A DNA stretch of 64,000 bases from Nonomuraea solani (GTDB lineage Bacteria > Actinomycetota > Actinomycetes > Streptosporangiales > Streptosporangiaceae). Below the pieces are notes generated by a model. The model was not told the DNA's origin, did not search any database, and saw only the letters and a program-made list of their open reading frames with translations. Of the stretch, positions 16,301-24,523 are shown piece after piece. Made by a program: the position numbers and the translations under genes. How positions within the stretch are numbered: position 1 is the stretch's first letter; every line of letters starts with the position of its first letter. Where the stretch lies: assembly GCF_900108335.1 (NCBI RefSeq), contig NZ_FNVT01000005.1, positions 310,001-374,000 of the forward strand, read 5' to 3'.

Positions 16301-16852
16301 CAGTCCGAGGTCGCCGGGGGTGTCGATGTCGGCCGGGTCGCCGTGCCCGTCGCACGGCACCTCGGTGACCAGCTCCGGATGCGCCTTCAGGTACGGTCGC
16401 GCCCCGACGTCGCCCACGGCCAGCTCGGACACCCCGGCGAAGTGCCGGCGGGCGATCAGCACGGGGTTCCTGCGCCGGCCCGCGTAGGTGGCCACGGCCA
16501 GGGCGGCGCCCGAGCCGATGAGCGCCCGCACCGCCTCCGGGCGGATCAGCGGCTGGTCGACCAGCGCGACCACGACCGACTCCGCCTCGTCCGGCAGCGC
16601 GCCGAGCCCGATCCGCAGCGACGAGCCCATGCCGGAGCGCCAGTCGGGGTTGCGCACGGTCACCGCCCGGCGCACCTGGACGGTGGCCGCGCCGAGCACG
16701 ACCACGACGGGGTGGCAGCCGCCGTCCTCCAGCAGCCGCACGGCCCGGTCGACCAGCCGCTCGCCCGCGTATTCGACCAGCGCCTTGGGCGTGCCCAGCC
16801 GTGAGCCCTCCCCCGCGGCCAGCACCAGCCCGGCGATCCTGCCCGTCCTCAT
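16286..16852 (-). CDS. MobA-like nucleotidyltransferase (molybdopterin cofactor maturation)
   Basis: A 188-residue NTP transferase. The GTP/CTP-binding signature is GLVLAAGEGSRLGTPKALVE; VVALVDQPLIRPEAV is the metal-binding aspartate loop, and VATYAGRRRNPVLIARRHF follows, as in MobA/MocA enzymes that attach a nucleotide to molybdopterin. The ATG at 16852 overlaps the xdhC stop (TGATG) and has GAGG upstream; a GTG one codon earlier is possible. It is the last gene of a coxD-coxE-xdhC-like run, so it probably makes the dinucleotide cofactor of a molybdenum hydroxylase. Confidence 0.85.
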   Translation of the reverse strand: MRTGRIAGLVLAAGEGSRLGTPKALVEYAGERLVDRAVRLLEDGGCHPVVVVLGAATVQVRRAVTVRNPDWRSGMGSSLRIGLGALPDEAESVVVALVDQPLIRPEAVRALIGSGAALAVATYAGRRRNPVLIARRHFAGVSELAVGDVGARPYLKAHPELVTEVPCDGHGDPADIDTPGDLGLLQPE

Positions 16853-17943
16853 CACTGCGCCTCGTGGTGGATGCGGCCCTCTGTCGTCGTCAGGGGCGCG
16901 CCCGAGCCGCCCCAGCGCAGCTGGATCAGCTCGGCGGCGATGGACACGGCCGTCTCCTCGGGGGTGCGCGCGCCGAGGTCGAGCCCGATGGGCGAGCGCA
17001 GCCGGGCCAGCTCGCCGTCGGTCATCCCGGACTCGCGCAGCCGTACGAGCCGGTCCTCATGAGTGCGGCGGGAGCCCATGGCCCCCACGTAGCCGGCGTC
17101 GGTGCGCAGCGCCACCTCCAGCAGCGGCACGTCGAACTTGGGGTCGTGGGTCAGCACGCAGATCACCGTGCGCTGGTCCACCTGCACCGAGGCCAGGTAG
17201 TCGTGGGGCCACTTGACCACCACCTCGTCGGCGTCGGGGAAGCGCTTGGCGGTGGCGAAGACCGGCCGCGCGTCGCAGACCGTGACGTGGTAGCCGAGGA
17301 ACTTGCCCACCCTGGCCACCGCCGCGGCGAAGTCGATCGCCCCGAACACCAGCATGCGCGGCGGCGGCGCGAACGACTGCACGAACACCGACAGGTCGTC
17401 CAGCCGCCGCTCGCCCTGCCCGCCGTAGTGCCGCAGCCCGGTCAGGCCCTGGGCCAGCATGCCGCGGGCGTCGTCGTCCACGGCCTCGTCGAGGCGTTCG
17501 AGGCCGAGCGAGCCCGTCGAGCGGTCCGGCCAGATGATCCGGCGGGCGCCGACCTGGCCGGGCCCCGAGACGATGGTGGCCACGGCGACCGGCTCGTGGG
17601 CGTCCACCGAGGCCGCGACCCTGCCCAGCTCGGGGAAGGTCTCGATCGAGATCGGCTCGACGAGGATGTCGATGATGCCGCCGCAGGTGAGCCCGACGGC
17701 GAACGCGTCGTCGTCGGTGACGCCGTACCGCTGCAGGACGGGCCTGTCGATCTCGCCGGCCAGCTCGAACACCGCGCCCTCGACGCAGCCGCCGGAGACG
17801 CTGCCGACGACCTCGTCGCCGCGTACCGCCATCGCCGCGCCGGGCGGTCTGGGCGCGCTGCTCCACGTGCCCACCACCGTCGCCAGCCCGAACCTGAGCC
17901 CCGACCGCCACCACTTCATGATCTCCGGCAGCACGTCACGCAT
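16852..17943 (-). CDS. XdhC/CoxI family molybdoenzyme maturation protein
   Basis: A 363-residue XdhC-like protein. The N-terminal XdhC_CoxI region has GLATVVGTWSSAPRPPGAAM and VVGSVSGGCVEGAVFE (with the conserved Cys), and the C-terminal Rossmann half has MLVFGAIDFAAAVARVGKFL, YVGAMGSRRTHEDR and GLDLGARTPEETAVSIAAEL. XdhC proteins bind the molybdenum cofactor, protect it during sulfuration and deliver it to xanthine or CO dehydrogenases. The ATG at 17943 overlaps the upstream coxE-like gene by 8 bases. Confidence 0.9.
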   Translation of the reverse strand: MRDVLPEIMKWWRSGLRFGLATVVGTWSSAPRPPGAAMAVRGDEVVGSVSGGCVEGAVFELAGEIDRPVLQRYGVTDDDAFAVGLTCGGIIDILVEPISIETFPELGRVAASVDAHEPVAVATIVSGPGQVGARRIIWPDRSTGSLGLERLDEAVDDDARGMLAQGLTGLRHYGGQGERRLDDLSVFVQSFAPPPRMLVFGAIDFAAAVARVGKFLGYHVTVCDARPVFATAKRFPDADEVVVKWPHDYLASVQVDQRTVICVLTHDPKFDVPLLEVALRTDAGYVGAMGSRRTHEDRLVRLRESGMTDGELARLRSPIGLDLGARTPEETAVSIAAELIQLRWGGSGAPLTTTEGRIHHEAQ

Positions 17944-19015
17944 GGGCGAGCCTTTCACTGAGTCGCTCGTAGGCGGCCAGGCTGTGCCCGGCCACCAGGT
18001 CGTCGAGATGGGGCAGGGCGGCCCGCATGCCGCCGGTCAGCGGCTGGTAGTCCTCGTAGCCCTTGTGCGGGTTGACCCAGATCACCCGGTACGCCTGCCG
18101 GGCCAGCCGGGCCATCTGGGTGCCGAGCAGCTCGGGGTCGCCCCGCTCCCAGCCATCCGAGGCGATCACCGCGATCGCGCCCCTGGCGCTGTAACGGGCG
18201 AGGAATTCCTTGAGTTCCTCGCCCAGCCGGGTGCCGCCGCTCCAGTCGGGGATGGTCCTGGACACCTCGTTGAGCGCGGTGCCCGGGTCGCGGTGGCGCA
18301 GCTCGGCGGTGATCGGGGTGAGCCTGGTGCCGACCGAGTAGACCCTGGTGGCCCTGGGCTCGCTCCTGACCAGCGCGTGGGCGAAGCGCAGCAGCGTCTC
18401 GGCGTACGGGGCCATGGAGCCGCTGACGTCCACGAACAGCACCACCGGGCGCGGCCTGGTGGTGTGGCGGCGGTGGCGGAGTTTGGCCACCTCGCCCTTC
18501 CTGAGCGCGTCCCTGATCGTGCGGCGCTGGTCCAGGACGCCCCGGTGGGCGCTCTCGAAGCGGCGCGAGCGCCGACGTGCCCGGCCGCTTCTCAGCAGCG
18601 CCAGCATGCGGTGCACCTCGGCCCGCTCGGCCTCGGTCAGGCGCGCCACGTCACGGTGGCGCAGGATCTCGGCCCGGCTCGCGGTGGCGGGCGCCGCCGT
18701 GCCGTCGTCCGGGCCCTCGTCCGGGCCGTCGCCCTCCCTCGTCGCCAGGTGCCGGGTGACGCTCGTGACCGCCGTACGGGCCAGGCCCGCCTTGCGGCCG
18801 CCGAAGTAGGCGGCGAAGCACCGGTCGTAACGGGGCAGGTCGTCGGGCGTGGCGCACAACGTGAGCCGGCCGGCCCAGTAGACCTCGCCCGGATCGGTCA
18901 CGTCGAGGTGGCCGAGCGCCTTGAGCAGGTTTTGGGTGCGCTCGTGGTCGGCCGCGACGCCCGCCGCGCGCAACGTCCTGGCGAAGCCCGTCATGGTGGC
19001 GGCCAGCTCATCCAT
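17936..19015 (-). CDS. coxE: CoxE-like von Willebrand A domain protein
   Basis: A 359-residue VWA protein of the CoxE family. The MIDAS motif is VVLFVDVSGSMAPYAE, followed by RATRVYSVGTRLTPIT and AVIASDGWERGDPELLG. A helical N-terminal region precedes it. CoxE works with the AAA+ protein CoxD in assembling the Mo/Cu active site of aerobic CO dehydrogenase. Start and stop overlap both neighbours, indicating translational coupling. The CODH assignment is by family; no coxL, coxM or coxS lies in the window. Confidence 0.88.
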   Translation of the reverse strand: MDELAATMTGFARTLRAAGVAADHERTQNLLKALGHLDVTDPGEVYWAGRLTLCATPDDLPRYDRCFAAYFGGRKAGLARTAVTSVTRHLATREGDGPDEGPDDGTAAPATASRAEILRHRDVARLTEAERAEVHRMLALLRSGRARRRSRRFESAHRGVLDQRRTIRDALRKGEVAKLRHRRHTTRPRPVVLFVDVSGSMAPYAETLLRFAHALVRSEPRATRVYSVGTRLTPITAELRHRDPGTALNEVSRTIPDWSGGTRLGEELKEFLARYSARGAIAVIASDGWERGDPELLGTQMARLARQAYRVIWVNPHKGYEDYQPLTGGMRAALPHLDDLVAGHSLAAYERLSERLAHA

Positions 19016-19895
19016 GGGAGAGCAGCCCGTTGCCGAGCACGGTGGCGACGTCCTCGCGGTATTTCAGCGCGGCGCCGAGCGTGGCGGCGGCGCGGCCGGG
19101 GTCGAGCTCCTTGGCTCCGAGCGTCAGCAGCGCCTCGGTCCAGTCGAGCGTCTCGGCGACGCCCGGCGGCTTGACCAGGCCGGCCTGCCGCAGCCGCTCG
19201 GCCGCCCGCGCCACCTGCATGGCCAGCGTCTCGGTGCAGCCGGGCAGGCGGCGCAGCAGGATGGCGACCTCACGGTCGAACCCGGGGTGCTCCAGCCAGT
19301 GGTAGAGGCAGCGGCGCTTGAGCGCGTCGTGGACCTCGCGCGTCCTGTTGGAGGTCACCACGACGACGGGGGGCGTGCCGGCCTTGATCGTGCCCAGCTC
19401 GGGGATGGAGATCGTGAAGTCGGAGAGCACTTCCAGCAGGAACGCCTCGAACTCGTCGTCGGCCCGGTCGATCTCGTCCACGAGCAGCACACTGGGCTGC
19501 GTCTCGATGGCCTTGAGCAGGGGCCGGGCGATCAGGAACCGCCGGTCGTAGATCTCCCCCTCCAGCCGGCTCACGTCGGTGACCCCGGCGGCCTCGGCGG
19601 CCTTCAGGTGCAGGAGCTGGCGGGCGAAGTCCCAGTCGTAGAGGGCCTGGGCCGCGTCGAGGCCCTCGTAGCACTGGAGGCGGATGAGGGGCGCCTTCAG
19701 CAGCGCGGCGAGGGTCTTGGCCAGCTCGGTCTTCCCGACTCCCGCCTCTCCCTCCAGGAACAGCGGCCGCCCCATCCGCAGCGCCAGGAAGGCGGCCGTG
19801 GCCAGCCCTTCGTCGGCCAGGTAGGCGTGCCGGTCGAGCAACTCGATGAGCTTGTCGGGCGACTGGATGTCCATCGCCTTGATTGTCCGCAGCAC
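19008..19895 (-). CDS. coxD: CoxD-like MoxR AAA+ ATPase
   Basis: A 295-residue AAA+ ATPase. Walker A is EGEAGVGKTELAKTLAALL, Walker B is SVLLVDEIDRADDEFEAFLLE and sensor 1 is VVVVTSNRTREVHDALKRR. The sequence LQCYEGLDAAQALYDWDF is a CoxD hallmark that separates it from generic MoxR proteins such as the one at 1.6 kb. The GTG at 19895 is chosen because TAGCCT ends 6 bases upstream, giving a leaderless start; an ATG at 19874 is the alternative. It heads the coxD-coxE-xdhC-mobA-like operon. Confidence 0.88.
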   Translation of the reverse strand: MLRTIKAMDIQSPDKLIELLDRHAYLADEGLATAAFLALRMGRPLFLEGEAGVGKTELAKTLAALLKAPLIRLQCYEGLDAAQALYDWDFARQLLHLKAAEAAGVTDVSRLEGEIYDRRFLIARPLLKAIETQPSVLLVDEIDRADDEFEAFLLEVLSDFTISIPELGTIKAGTPPVVVVTSNRTREVHDALKRRCLYHWLEHPGFDREVAILLRRLPGCTETLAMQVARAAERLRQAGLVKPPGVAETLDWTEALLTLGAKELDPGRAAATLGAALKYREDVATVLGNGLLSHG

Positions 19896-19907
19896 GCCTT
19901 CAGGCTA
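19896..19907 (-). promoter_or_regulatory. Leaderless promoter of the coxD operon
   Basis: TAGCCT (19907-19902) is followed by 6 bases and the GTG at 19895; no ribosome site is present. Confidence 0.5.
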
Positions 19908-19994
19908 CGTCGCGCACCGGCCTCGGCGATATTCACCCCGGCGCACCGTCACGAACGGTAAGCTTTCGATCACCGAACGAAAGGACCGTCCAAG

Positions 19995-20882
19995 GTGACC
20001 CCCACCCTTGAACACGAAGTGCCCGTGGAGATGATTCGCCGTCGCCCGGATCTCGCTCTGGAACTGCTGACCCGAGCCCTCGAAGCCGACGGAGCAGGCT
20101 ATAGCGACGCACGCGAGGAATCCGTCGACATGAGCCACCGGCTCATGGCCGAGGCCAGAGCCGACTCGGTCGTCTCCGTCAAAGGGCCTGACGGCCTGAG
20201 ACGCTATCTCATCGTCGAGATCCAGCGCCGTTACAGGGAGGAAAAGGTATGGGCCTGGATCGGCTACTCCGGCGGGCTCATGTCCAGGAAGAAGGGTGGG
20301 GTGATCCTGCTCGTCGTCTGCCCGGACGAGGCCACGGCGGCCAGATATCGGGTCGGCGTCCGGATCGCCGACTCCTCGCTGCTCTTCGTTCCCGTGGTGC
20401 TCAGCCCCAAGATGATGCAACCCATCCGGGACCCTGAGGAGATCAGGCGCTTCCCCGAGCTCGCCACCCTGGCGGCGGCCGCTCACCCGAACGATCTCGA
20501 GACGGCGCGGGCGGTCGCGGAGATCCTGGTCCAGCTCGACGACGAAGCCAGCCTCTTCTACTACGACTTCCTGCGCCAGCAGCTTCCCGAGAAGATCCGA
20601 ATCGACCTGGAGGAACTCATGATCACCTACGACGTCAGCAAGCGACTCCCCGACCGCTTCACCAAGCCCATCGAGGACGCCGCGGAAGCCCGCGGAGAGG
20701 AGACGGGAGCGCTCCGTGAAGCGATCCGGGGGCTGCTCTCGCTGCTCGACGCGCGAGGGCTGGCGATCACCGACGATCAGCGGGCGACGATCGAGAGCTG
20801 CGCGGACAAGGACCTTCTCCACGGCTGGTTCGTCCGCGCCGTCACCGCCGGCTCGACGGCCGAAGTGTTCGGCGAGGATTGA
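19995..20882 (+). CDS. Rpn-like PD-(D/E)XK nuclease family protein
   Basis: A 295-residue protein resembling the Rpn/YhgA transposase-related nucleases. The candidate active site is DSVVSVKGPDGLRRYLIVEI followed by Q, the D...ExQ form of a PD-(D/E)XK core, with VWAWIGYSGGLMSRKKGG downstream. The C-terminal third is helical and ends in a module (AITDDQRATIESCADKDLL then HGWFVRAVTAGSTAEVF) that is repeated as a separate protein by the next gene. The GTG at 19995 has AAAGGA upstream at 9 bases; a TAAGCT -10 at 19959-19964 could drive it. In Escherichia coli Rpn proteins stimulate RecA-independent recombination; the role here is unknown. Confidence 0.7.
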   Translation: MTPTLEHEVPVEMIRRRPDLALELLTRALEADGAGYSDAREESVDMSHRLMAEARADSVVSVKGPDGLRRYLIVEIQRRYREEKVWAWIGYSGGLMSRKKGGVILLVVCPDEATAARYRVGVRIADSSLLFVPVVLSPKMMQPIRDPEEIRRFPELATLAAAAHPNDLETARAVAEILVQLDDEASLFYYDFLRQQLPEKIRIDLEELMITYDVSKRLPDRFTKPIEDAAEARGEETGALREAIRGLLSLLDARGLAITDDQRATIESCADKDLLHGWFVRAVTAGSTAEVFGED

Positions 20883-21130
20883 TGTCCCCTCACCCCGGGA
20901 TGCCGGAGCCCTGGGAGAAGCACCAGGTCTCCCCCGAGGCGAGAGAGCAGAGCAAGATCACAGCAGCCCGCCGGGCCATCGACATCGCCCTGCAGACCCG
21001 CTTCCTGTGGATCAGCCGGGAGAAGCGGGAGGCCATCTCCGCCTGCGAAGATCTCGAACTGCTGCAGAAGTGGCTGATCCGCATCCTCACCGTCGACACG
21101 GTGGACGAGCTCTTCCCGGAGCCCGGCTAG
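20882..21130 (+). CDS. Stand-alone C-terminal module of the Rpn-like protein
   Basis: An 82-residue protein whose ATG overlaps the stop of the Rpn-like gene (TGATG). Its second half, WISREKREAISACEDLELL then QKWLIRILTVDTVDELFPE, aligns over its whole length with the C terminus of the protein just upstream (same [DE]L-x2-W-[FL]-[VI]-R and E-[VL]-F positions). The unit looks like a partial in-place duplication in which only the helical module is retained. No catalytic residues are present; regulation or hetero-oligomerisation with the nuclease is a guess. Its 3' end overlaps the convergent PH-domain gene by 4 bases. Confidence 0.7.
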   Translation: MSPHPGMPEPWEKHQVSPEAREQSKITAARRAIDIALQTRFLWISREKREAISACEDLELLQKWLIRILTVDTVDELFPEPG

Positions 21131-21579
21131 TCTTCGCTCGCTTCCCCGCGCTCCCGGATCAGGGCTCGCAGTTCGGCCGTGGCCCGACGGGCGCGAGCCT
21201 TCTCCGAGCCCTGGATGCCCATCGCCCCGACGGTCCGCCCGTCGGCGAGGTCGATGCGCGGCCACGGATCCCCGACCAGCAGCGTGACGTCCAGGACCTC
21301 CGGCCACGTGGCCTGGTGGGTGCGGACGGCGTTGACGATCGTGATGCCCTCGTCGTCGGCCTCCACCCGCACCCGGCCCAGCAGGTGGAGGACATAGGCC
21401 ACCGCGCCCCCGAACGCCACGATCGCGATCCGATCGGCCAGCTTGAACGGCTCGGCGATGAAGATCGCCATGACCACCGCCCCCAGCACGATCAGCACGG
21501 CGAAGCCGTAGGCGACGATCCGTCCCCGGCGCGGACGCCAGGTGATGGGCAGGGGCGGAGGGGGCACGGGCTGTGGCAC
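21127..21579 (-). CDS. Bacterial PH-domain membrane protein
   Basis: A 150-residue protein with a Pro-rich N terminus, two membrane segments (about 22-42 and 49-67) and a C-terminal bacterial PH-like domain (RVRVEADDEGITIVNAVRTH, WPEVLDVTLLVGDPWPRIDL). It immediately follows ribH on the same strand and is often the last gene of actinobacterial riboflavin operons, but nothing links it to riboflavin chemistry. A TAGGTT element 6 bases before its GTG suggests an extra leaderless promoter inside the operon. Confidence 0.75.
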   Translation of the reverse strand: MPQPVPPPPLPITWRPRRGRIVAYGFAVLIVLGAVVMAIFIAEPFKLADRIAIVAFGGAVAYVLHLLGRVRVEADDEGITIVNAVRTHQATWPEVLDVTLLVGDPWPRIDLADGRTVGAMGIQGSEKARARRATAELRALIRERGEASED

Positions 21580-21591
21580 GAGGGAAACCTA
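21580..21591 (-). promoter_or_regulatory. Possible leaderless promoter of the PH-domain gene
   Basis: TAGGTT (21591-21586) is followed by 6 bases and the GTG at 21579, inside the 19-base gap after ribH. Confidence 0.45.
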
Positions 21592-21598
21592 CCGCAGC

Positions 21599-22066
21599 CT
21601 AGGCGAGGGTCCGCAGGAGGAGGGCGGTCTCCAGCGCGGCGACGGTGGATTCGTAGCCTTTGTCTTCTTTGCTGCCGGGCAGGCCGGAGCGGTCGAGCGC
21701 CTGGTCCATGGTCTCGCAGGTGAGCACGCCGTTGCCGACCGGCGTCTCCTCGTCGAGGGAGATCCGGGTCAGGCCCGAGGTCACCGAGTCGCAGACGTAC
21801 TCGAAATGAGCGGTCTCGCCCTTGATGACCGCGCCCAGGGCCACCACCGCGTCGCAGCGGCGGGCCAGCGCCTGGGCGACCACCGGGATCTCCAGCGAGC
21901 CCGGCACGCGTACCACCGTCGCCGTGGCGCCGCTGTCGTCGCACGCCTGCACGGCCCGCGACACGAGCTGGTCGGTGATCTTCGCGTGCCAGCTGGCCGC
22001 CACCACCCCGACCGTCAGTCCCGACGCTTCGGGCGCCGCGACACCCGGCCGTCCTTCGCCACTCAT
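21599..22066 (-). CDS. ribH: 6,7-dimethyl-8-ribityllumazine synthase
   Basis: A 155-residue subunit of the capsid-like lumazine synthase, which condenses ribityl-aminouracil with dihydroxybutanone phosphate in the penultimate step of riboflavin synthesis. Motifs are VGVVAASWHAKITDQL, VVRVPGSLEIPVVAQALA, VVALGAVIKGETAHFEYVCD and PVGNGVLTCETMDQAL. The ATG overlaps the ribAB stop (ATGA). Confidence 0.97.
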   Translation of the reverse strand: MSGEGRPGVAAPEASGLTVGVVAASWHAKITDQLVSRAVQACDDSGATATVVRVPGSLEIPVVAQALARRCDAVVALGAVIKGETAHFEYVCDSVTSGLTRISLDEETPVGNGVLTCETMDQALDRSGLPGSKEDKGYESTVAALETALLLRTLA

Positions 22067-23280
22067 GAGGCCTCCGAGATGTCATGGCCGAGGCGGTCGC
22101 GCTTGGCCTTGAGGTATCGCTCGTTGTACGGGTTTCTGGCCACCGGCATGGGTTCGCGGCCAAGGACCTTGATGCCGTAACCGTCCATGCCCTTGAGCTT
22201 GGCCGGGTTGTTGGTGAGCAGCCGCACCGACCTGACGCCGAGGTCGGCGAGGATCTGGCCCGCGTTGGAGAACTCCCGGGCGTCGATCGGCAGCCCCAGC
22301 TCCACGTTGGCGTCGACGGTGTCGCTGCCGTTGTCCTGCAGCCCGTACGCCTTGAGCTTGGCCATCAGCCCGATCCCCCGGCCCTCGTGACCGCGCAGAT
22401 AGACGACCACGCCCCGGCCCTCCTGGGCGATGGCCGACATGGCGTGGTCGAGCTGCACGCCGCAGTCGCAGCGCAGCGAGCCGAACACGTCGCCGGTCAG
22501 GCATTCGGAGTGGGCCCTGACCAGGACGTTCTCGCCGTCGGCCAGCTCGCCGAAGACCAGCGCGACGTGCTCGCCGCCGTCGAGCGCGCTGGCGTAGCCG
22601 TAGGCCCGCCACATCCCGTACGCGTTCGGCAGCCGCGTCTCGGCGACCCTGGTGACCATGCTCTCGGCCCGCCGCCGGTAGTCGACGAGCTGCTCGATGG
22701 AGACCAGCGCCAGGTCGTGCTCGTCGGCGAAGCGGCGCAGCTCGGGCAGCCGCGCCATGCTGCCGTCGTCGTTGACCACCTCGGCCAGCGCCCCGGCCGC
22801 CGACAGCCCGGCCAGCCTGGCCAGGTCGACGGCCGCCTCGGTGTGGCCGCGCCGGGCCAGCACGCCGCCCTCCTGGTAGCGCAGCGGGAAGGTGTGCCCG
22901 GGGCGTACGAGCTCGTTGGGCTCGGTCGCCGAGTCGGCGAGCGTGCGGATCGTCTGGGCCCGGTCGGCCGCCGAGATGCCCGTGGTGACGCCGTCGCGGG
23001 CGTCCACGGTGATCGTGTACGCCGTCCGCATGCGTTCCTTGTTCTGGAAGACCATGAGGGGCAGCCCGAGCCGGTCGAGCTCCTTGCCCTCCATGGCCAC
23101 GCAGATCATGCCGCTGGTGTGCCTGATCGTGAACGTGCACAACTCGGGCGTGGCCTTGGCGGCGGCGAAGATGAGGTCGCCCTCGTTCTCCCTGTTCTCG
23201 TCATCGACGACCACGACCGCCTTGCCGTTACGGATGTCGTCGATCGCCCGCTCGATCGGGTCGAGTGTGATCTCTTTCAT
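22063..23280 (-). CDS. ribAB: Bifunctional DHBP synthase / GTP cyclohydrolase II
   Basis: A 405-residue fusion feeding both branches of riboflavin synthesis. Residues 1 to about 205 are the RibB-type dihydroxybutanone phosphate synthase (VVVVDDENRENEGDLIFAA, RHTSGMICVAMEG, RPGHTFPLR, RRGHTEAAVDLARLAG). The rest is RibA GTP cyclohydrolase II with the zinc site SECLTGDVFGSLRCDCGVQL and VVYLRGHEGRGIGLMAKLKA. The ATG at 23280 overlaps the ribM stop; an open frame further upstream is only the ribM region in another frame. Both domains keep their catalytic residues. Confidence 0.97.
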   Translation of the reverse strand: MKEITLDPIERAIDDIRNGKAVVVVDDENRENEGDLIFAAAKATPELCTFTIRHTSGMICVAMEGKELDRLGLPLMVFQNKERMRTAYTITVDARDGVTTGISAADRAQTIRTLADSATEPNELVRPGHTFPLRYQEGGVLARRGHTEAAVDLARLAGLSAAGALAEVVNDDGSMARLPELRRFADEHDLALVSIEQLVDYRRRAESMVTRVAETRLPNAYGMWRAYGYASALDGGEHVALVFGELADGENVLVRAHSECLTGDVFGSLRCDCGVQLDHAMSAIAQEGRGVVVYLRGHEGRGIGLMAKLKAYGLQDNGSDTVDANVELGLPIDAREFSNAGQILADLGVRSVRLLTNNPAKLKGMDGYGIKVLGREPMPVARNPYNERYLKAKRDRLGHDISEAS

Positions 23281-23936
23281 TGCGCCACCGCCACGTTCAC
23301 AGAGGAAGACCGATATTCGCGCAGCCACTTCATGAACCCGATGACGACCAGGACGAAGAAGATGCCATAGACGGCCCCGGAGACCACCAGCCCCGAGCTG
23401 AAGGCCAGCGGCACCCCGACCAGGTCGACGGCCACCCACACCATCCAGAAGTCCACCAGCGCCCGGCCCTGAGCCCACGTGGCCACCGCGCTGCCGACGA
23501 AGATGTAGGCGTCGGCGGCCACCAGGAACGCGCCCTTCGGCAGCGGCTCGTGCGCGCCCCAGGACAGGCCGGTGAAGTAGAAGAACAGCCCCACCACGAC
23601 GGTGCCCAGCAGCATGACGCCGATCAGCACCGACCGCTCCCACCACTGCGCGGGACGGACGGCCAACTGCTTACCGTCCTGGGTGCCGCGCCGCCACGCC
23701 CACCAGCCGTAGATCGCCAGCACCGCGAACAGCGCCTGCTTGAGCGCGTTGCCGGTGATGTGCGCGTTGACGGAGGCGATGAACAGCAGCACCGCGCCGG
23801 TGAACTGCACCGGCCACGTCCAGATCGACTTGCGCATGGCCAGCAGGACCGTGGACAGGGCGGCGATGTTGCCGACCAGGTCGGTCCAGAGCACGCGGGT
23901 GCCGAATATCTCGAATCCGGCCTCGGCCCAGTTCAC
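23277..23936 (-). CDS. ribM: PnuC-family transporter, probable riboflavin importer RibM
   Basis: A 219-residue membrane protein with about seven to eight segments and the PnuC signatures WPVQFTGAVLLFIASVNAHI, LFAVLAIYGWWAWRRG and VDFWMVWVAVDLVGVPL. PnuC proteins move nicotinamide riboside, but in Actinobacteria the member encoded inside FMN-riboswitch operons (RibM) is a riboflavin facilitator; that is inferred here from its position between ribE and ribAB. The GTG overlaps the ribE stop (GTGA). Confidence 0.85.
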   Translation of the reverse strand: MNWAEAGFEIFGTRVLWTDLVGNIAALSTVLLAMRKSIWTWPVQFTGAVLLFIASVNAHITGNALKQALFAVLAIYGWWAWRRGTQDGKQLAVRPAQWWERSVLIGVMLLGTVVVGLFFYFTGLSWGAHEPLPKGAFLVAADAYIFVGSAVATWAQGRALVDFWMVWVAVDLVGVPLAFSSGLVVSGAVYGIFFVLVVIGFMKWLREYRSSSVNVAVAQ

Positions 23937-24523
23937 GGTCTGACCACCAGCCTTTCCACATACTTCGCGATCACGTCGACCTCGATGTTCACCGCGCCGC
24001 CCACCTGGAGTTCGCCCATGGTGGTGAGCTTCAGCGTGGTCGGGATGAGGCTCACCCCGAAGCTTTCGTCGTCAACCGTCGTGACCGTCAGGCTGATTCC
24101 GTCGATCGCTATCGAGCCCTTCTCGGCGACGTACCGGCTGATCGGCTCGGGGAGCGAGAAGCGCAGGTCGTCCCAGCTCTCACCCGGGTCGCGCGACAGC
24201 AGCACGGCGGTGCCGTCCACGTGGCCCTGCACGATGTGGCCGCCGAGGCGCTGGTCGGCGCGTACGGCACGTTCCAGGTTGACCTGCGAGCCCTCCTCCA
24301 GGCCGCCCAGGGAGCTGCGGTCGAGCGACTCCCTGATCACGTCCACGGTGAACACGTCGTCCTTGACCTCCACGACCGTCAGGCACACGCCGTTGACGGC
24401 GATCGAGTCGCCGTGTTTCGCGTCGGAGGTCACGACCGGGCCGCGCACCGCCAGGAGGGCTCCGCTGCCCGCCTGGTCGATGGACACCACTTCGCCTTTT
24501 TCCTCAATGATTCCGGTGAACAT
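23933..24523 (-). CDS. ribE: Riboflavin synthase, alpha subunit type
   Basis: A 196-residue enzyme that dismutates two lumazines to riboflavin. The two homologous lumazine-binding halves are clear: MFTGIIEEKGEVVSID with DSIAVNGVCLTVVEV and GGHIVQGHVDGTA in the first, and GSIAIDGISLTVTTV with FGVSLIPTTLKLTTM in the second. The ATG at 24523 overlaps the ribD stop (TGATG) and has GGGAGAAG upstream. Length and motifs are normal. Confidence 0.96.
   Translation of the reverse strand: MFTGIIEEKGEVVSIDQAGSGALLAVRGPVVTSDAKHGDSIAVNGVCLTVVEVKDDVFTVDVIRESLDRSSLGGLEEGSQVNLERAVRADQRLGGHIVQGHVDGTAVLLSRDPGESWDDLRFSLPEPISRYVAEKGSIAIDGISLTVTTVDDESFGVSLIPTTLKLTTMGELQVGGAVNIEVDVIAKYVERLVVRP

Noticed and set aside
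22063..23646. Long RibAB form starting upstream at 23646
   Set aside because: The extra residues are an off-frame reading of ribM; the ATG at 23280 matches the family start and overlaps the ribM stop.
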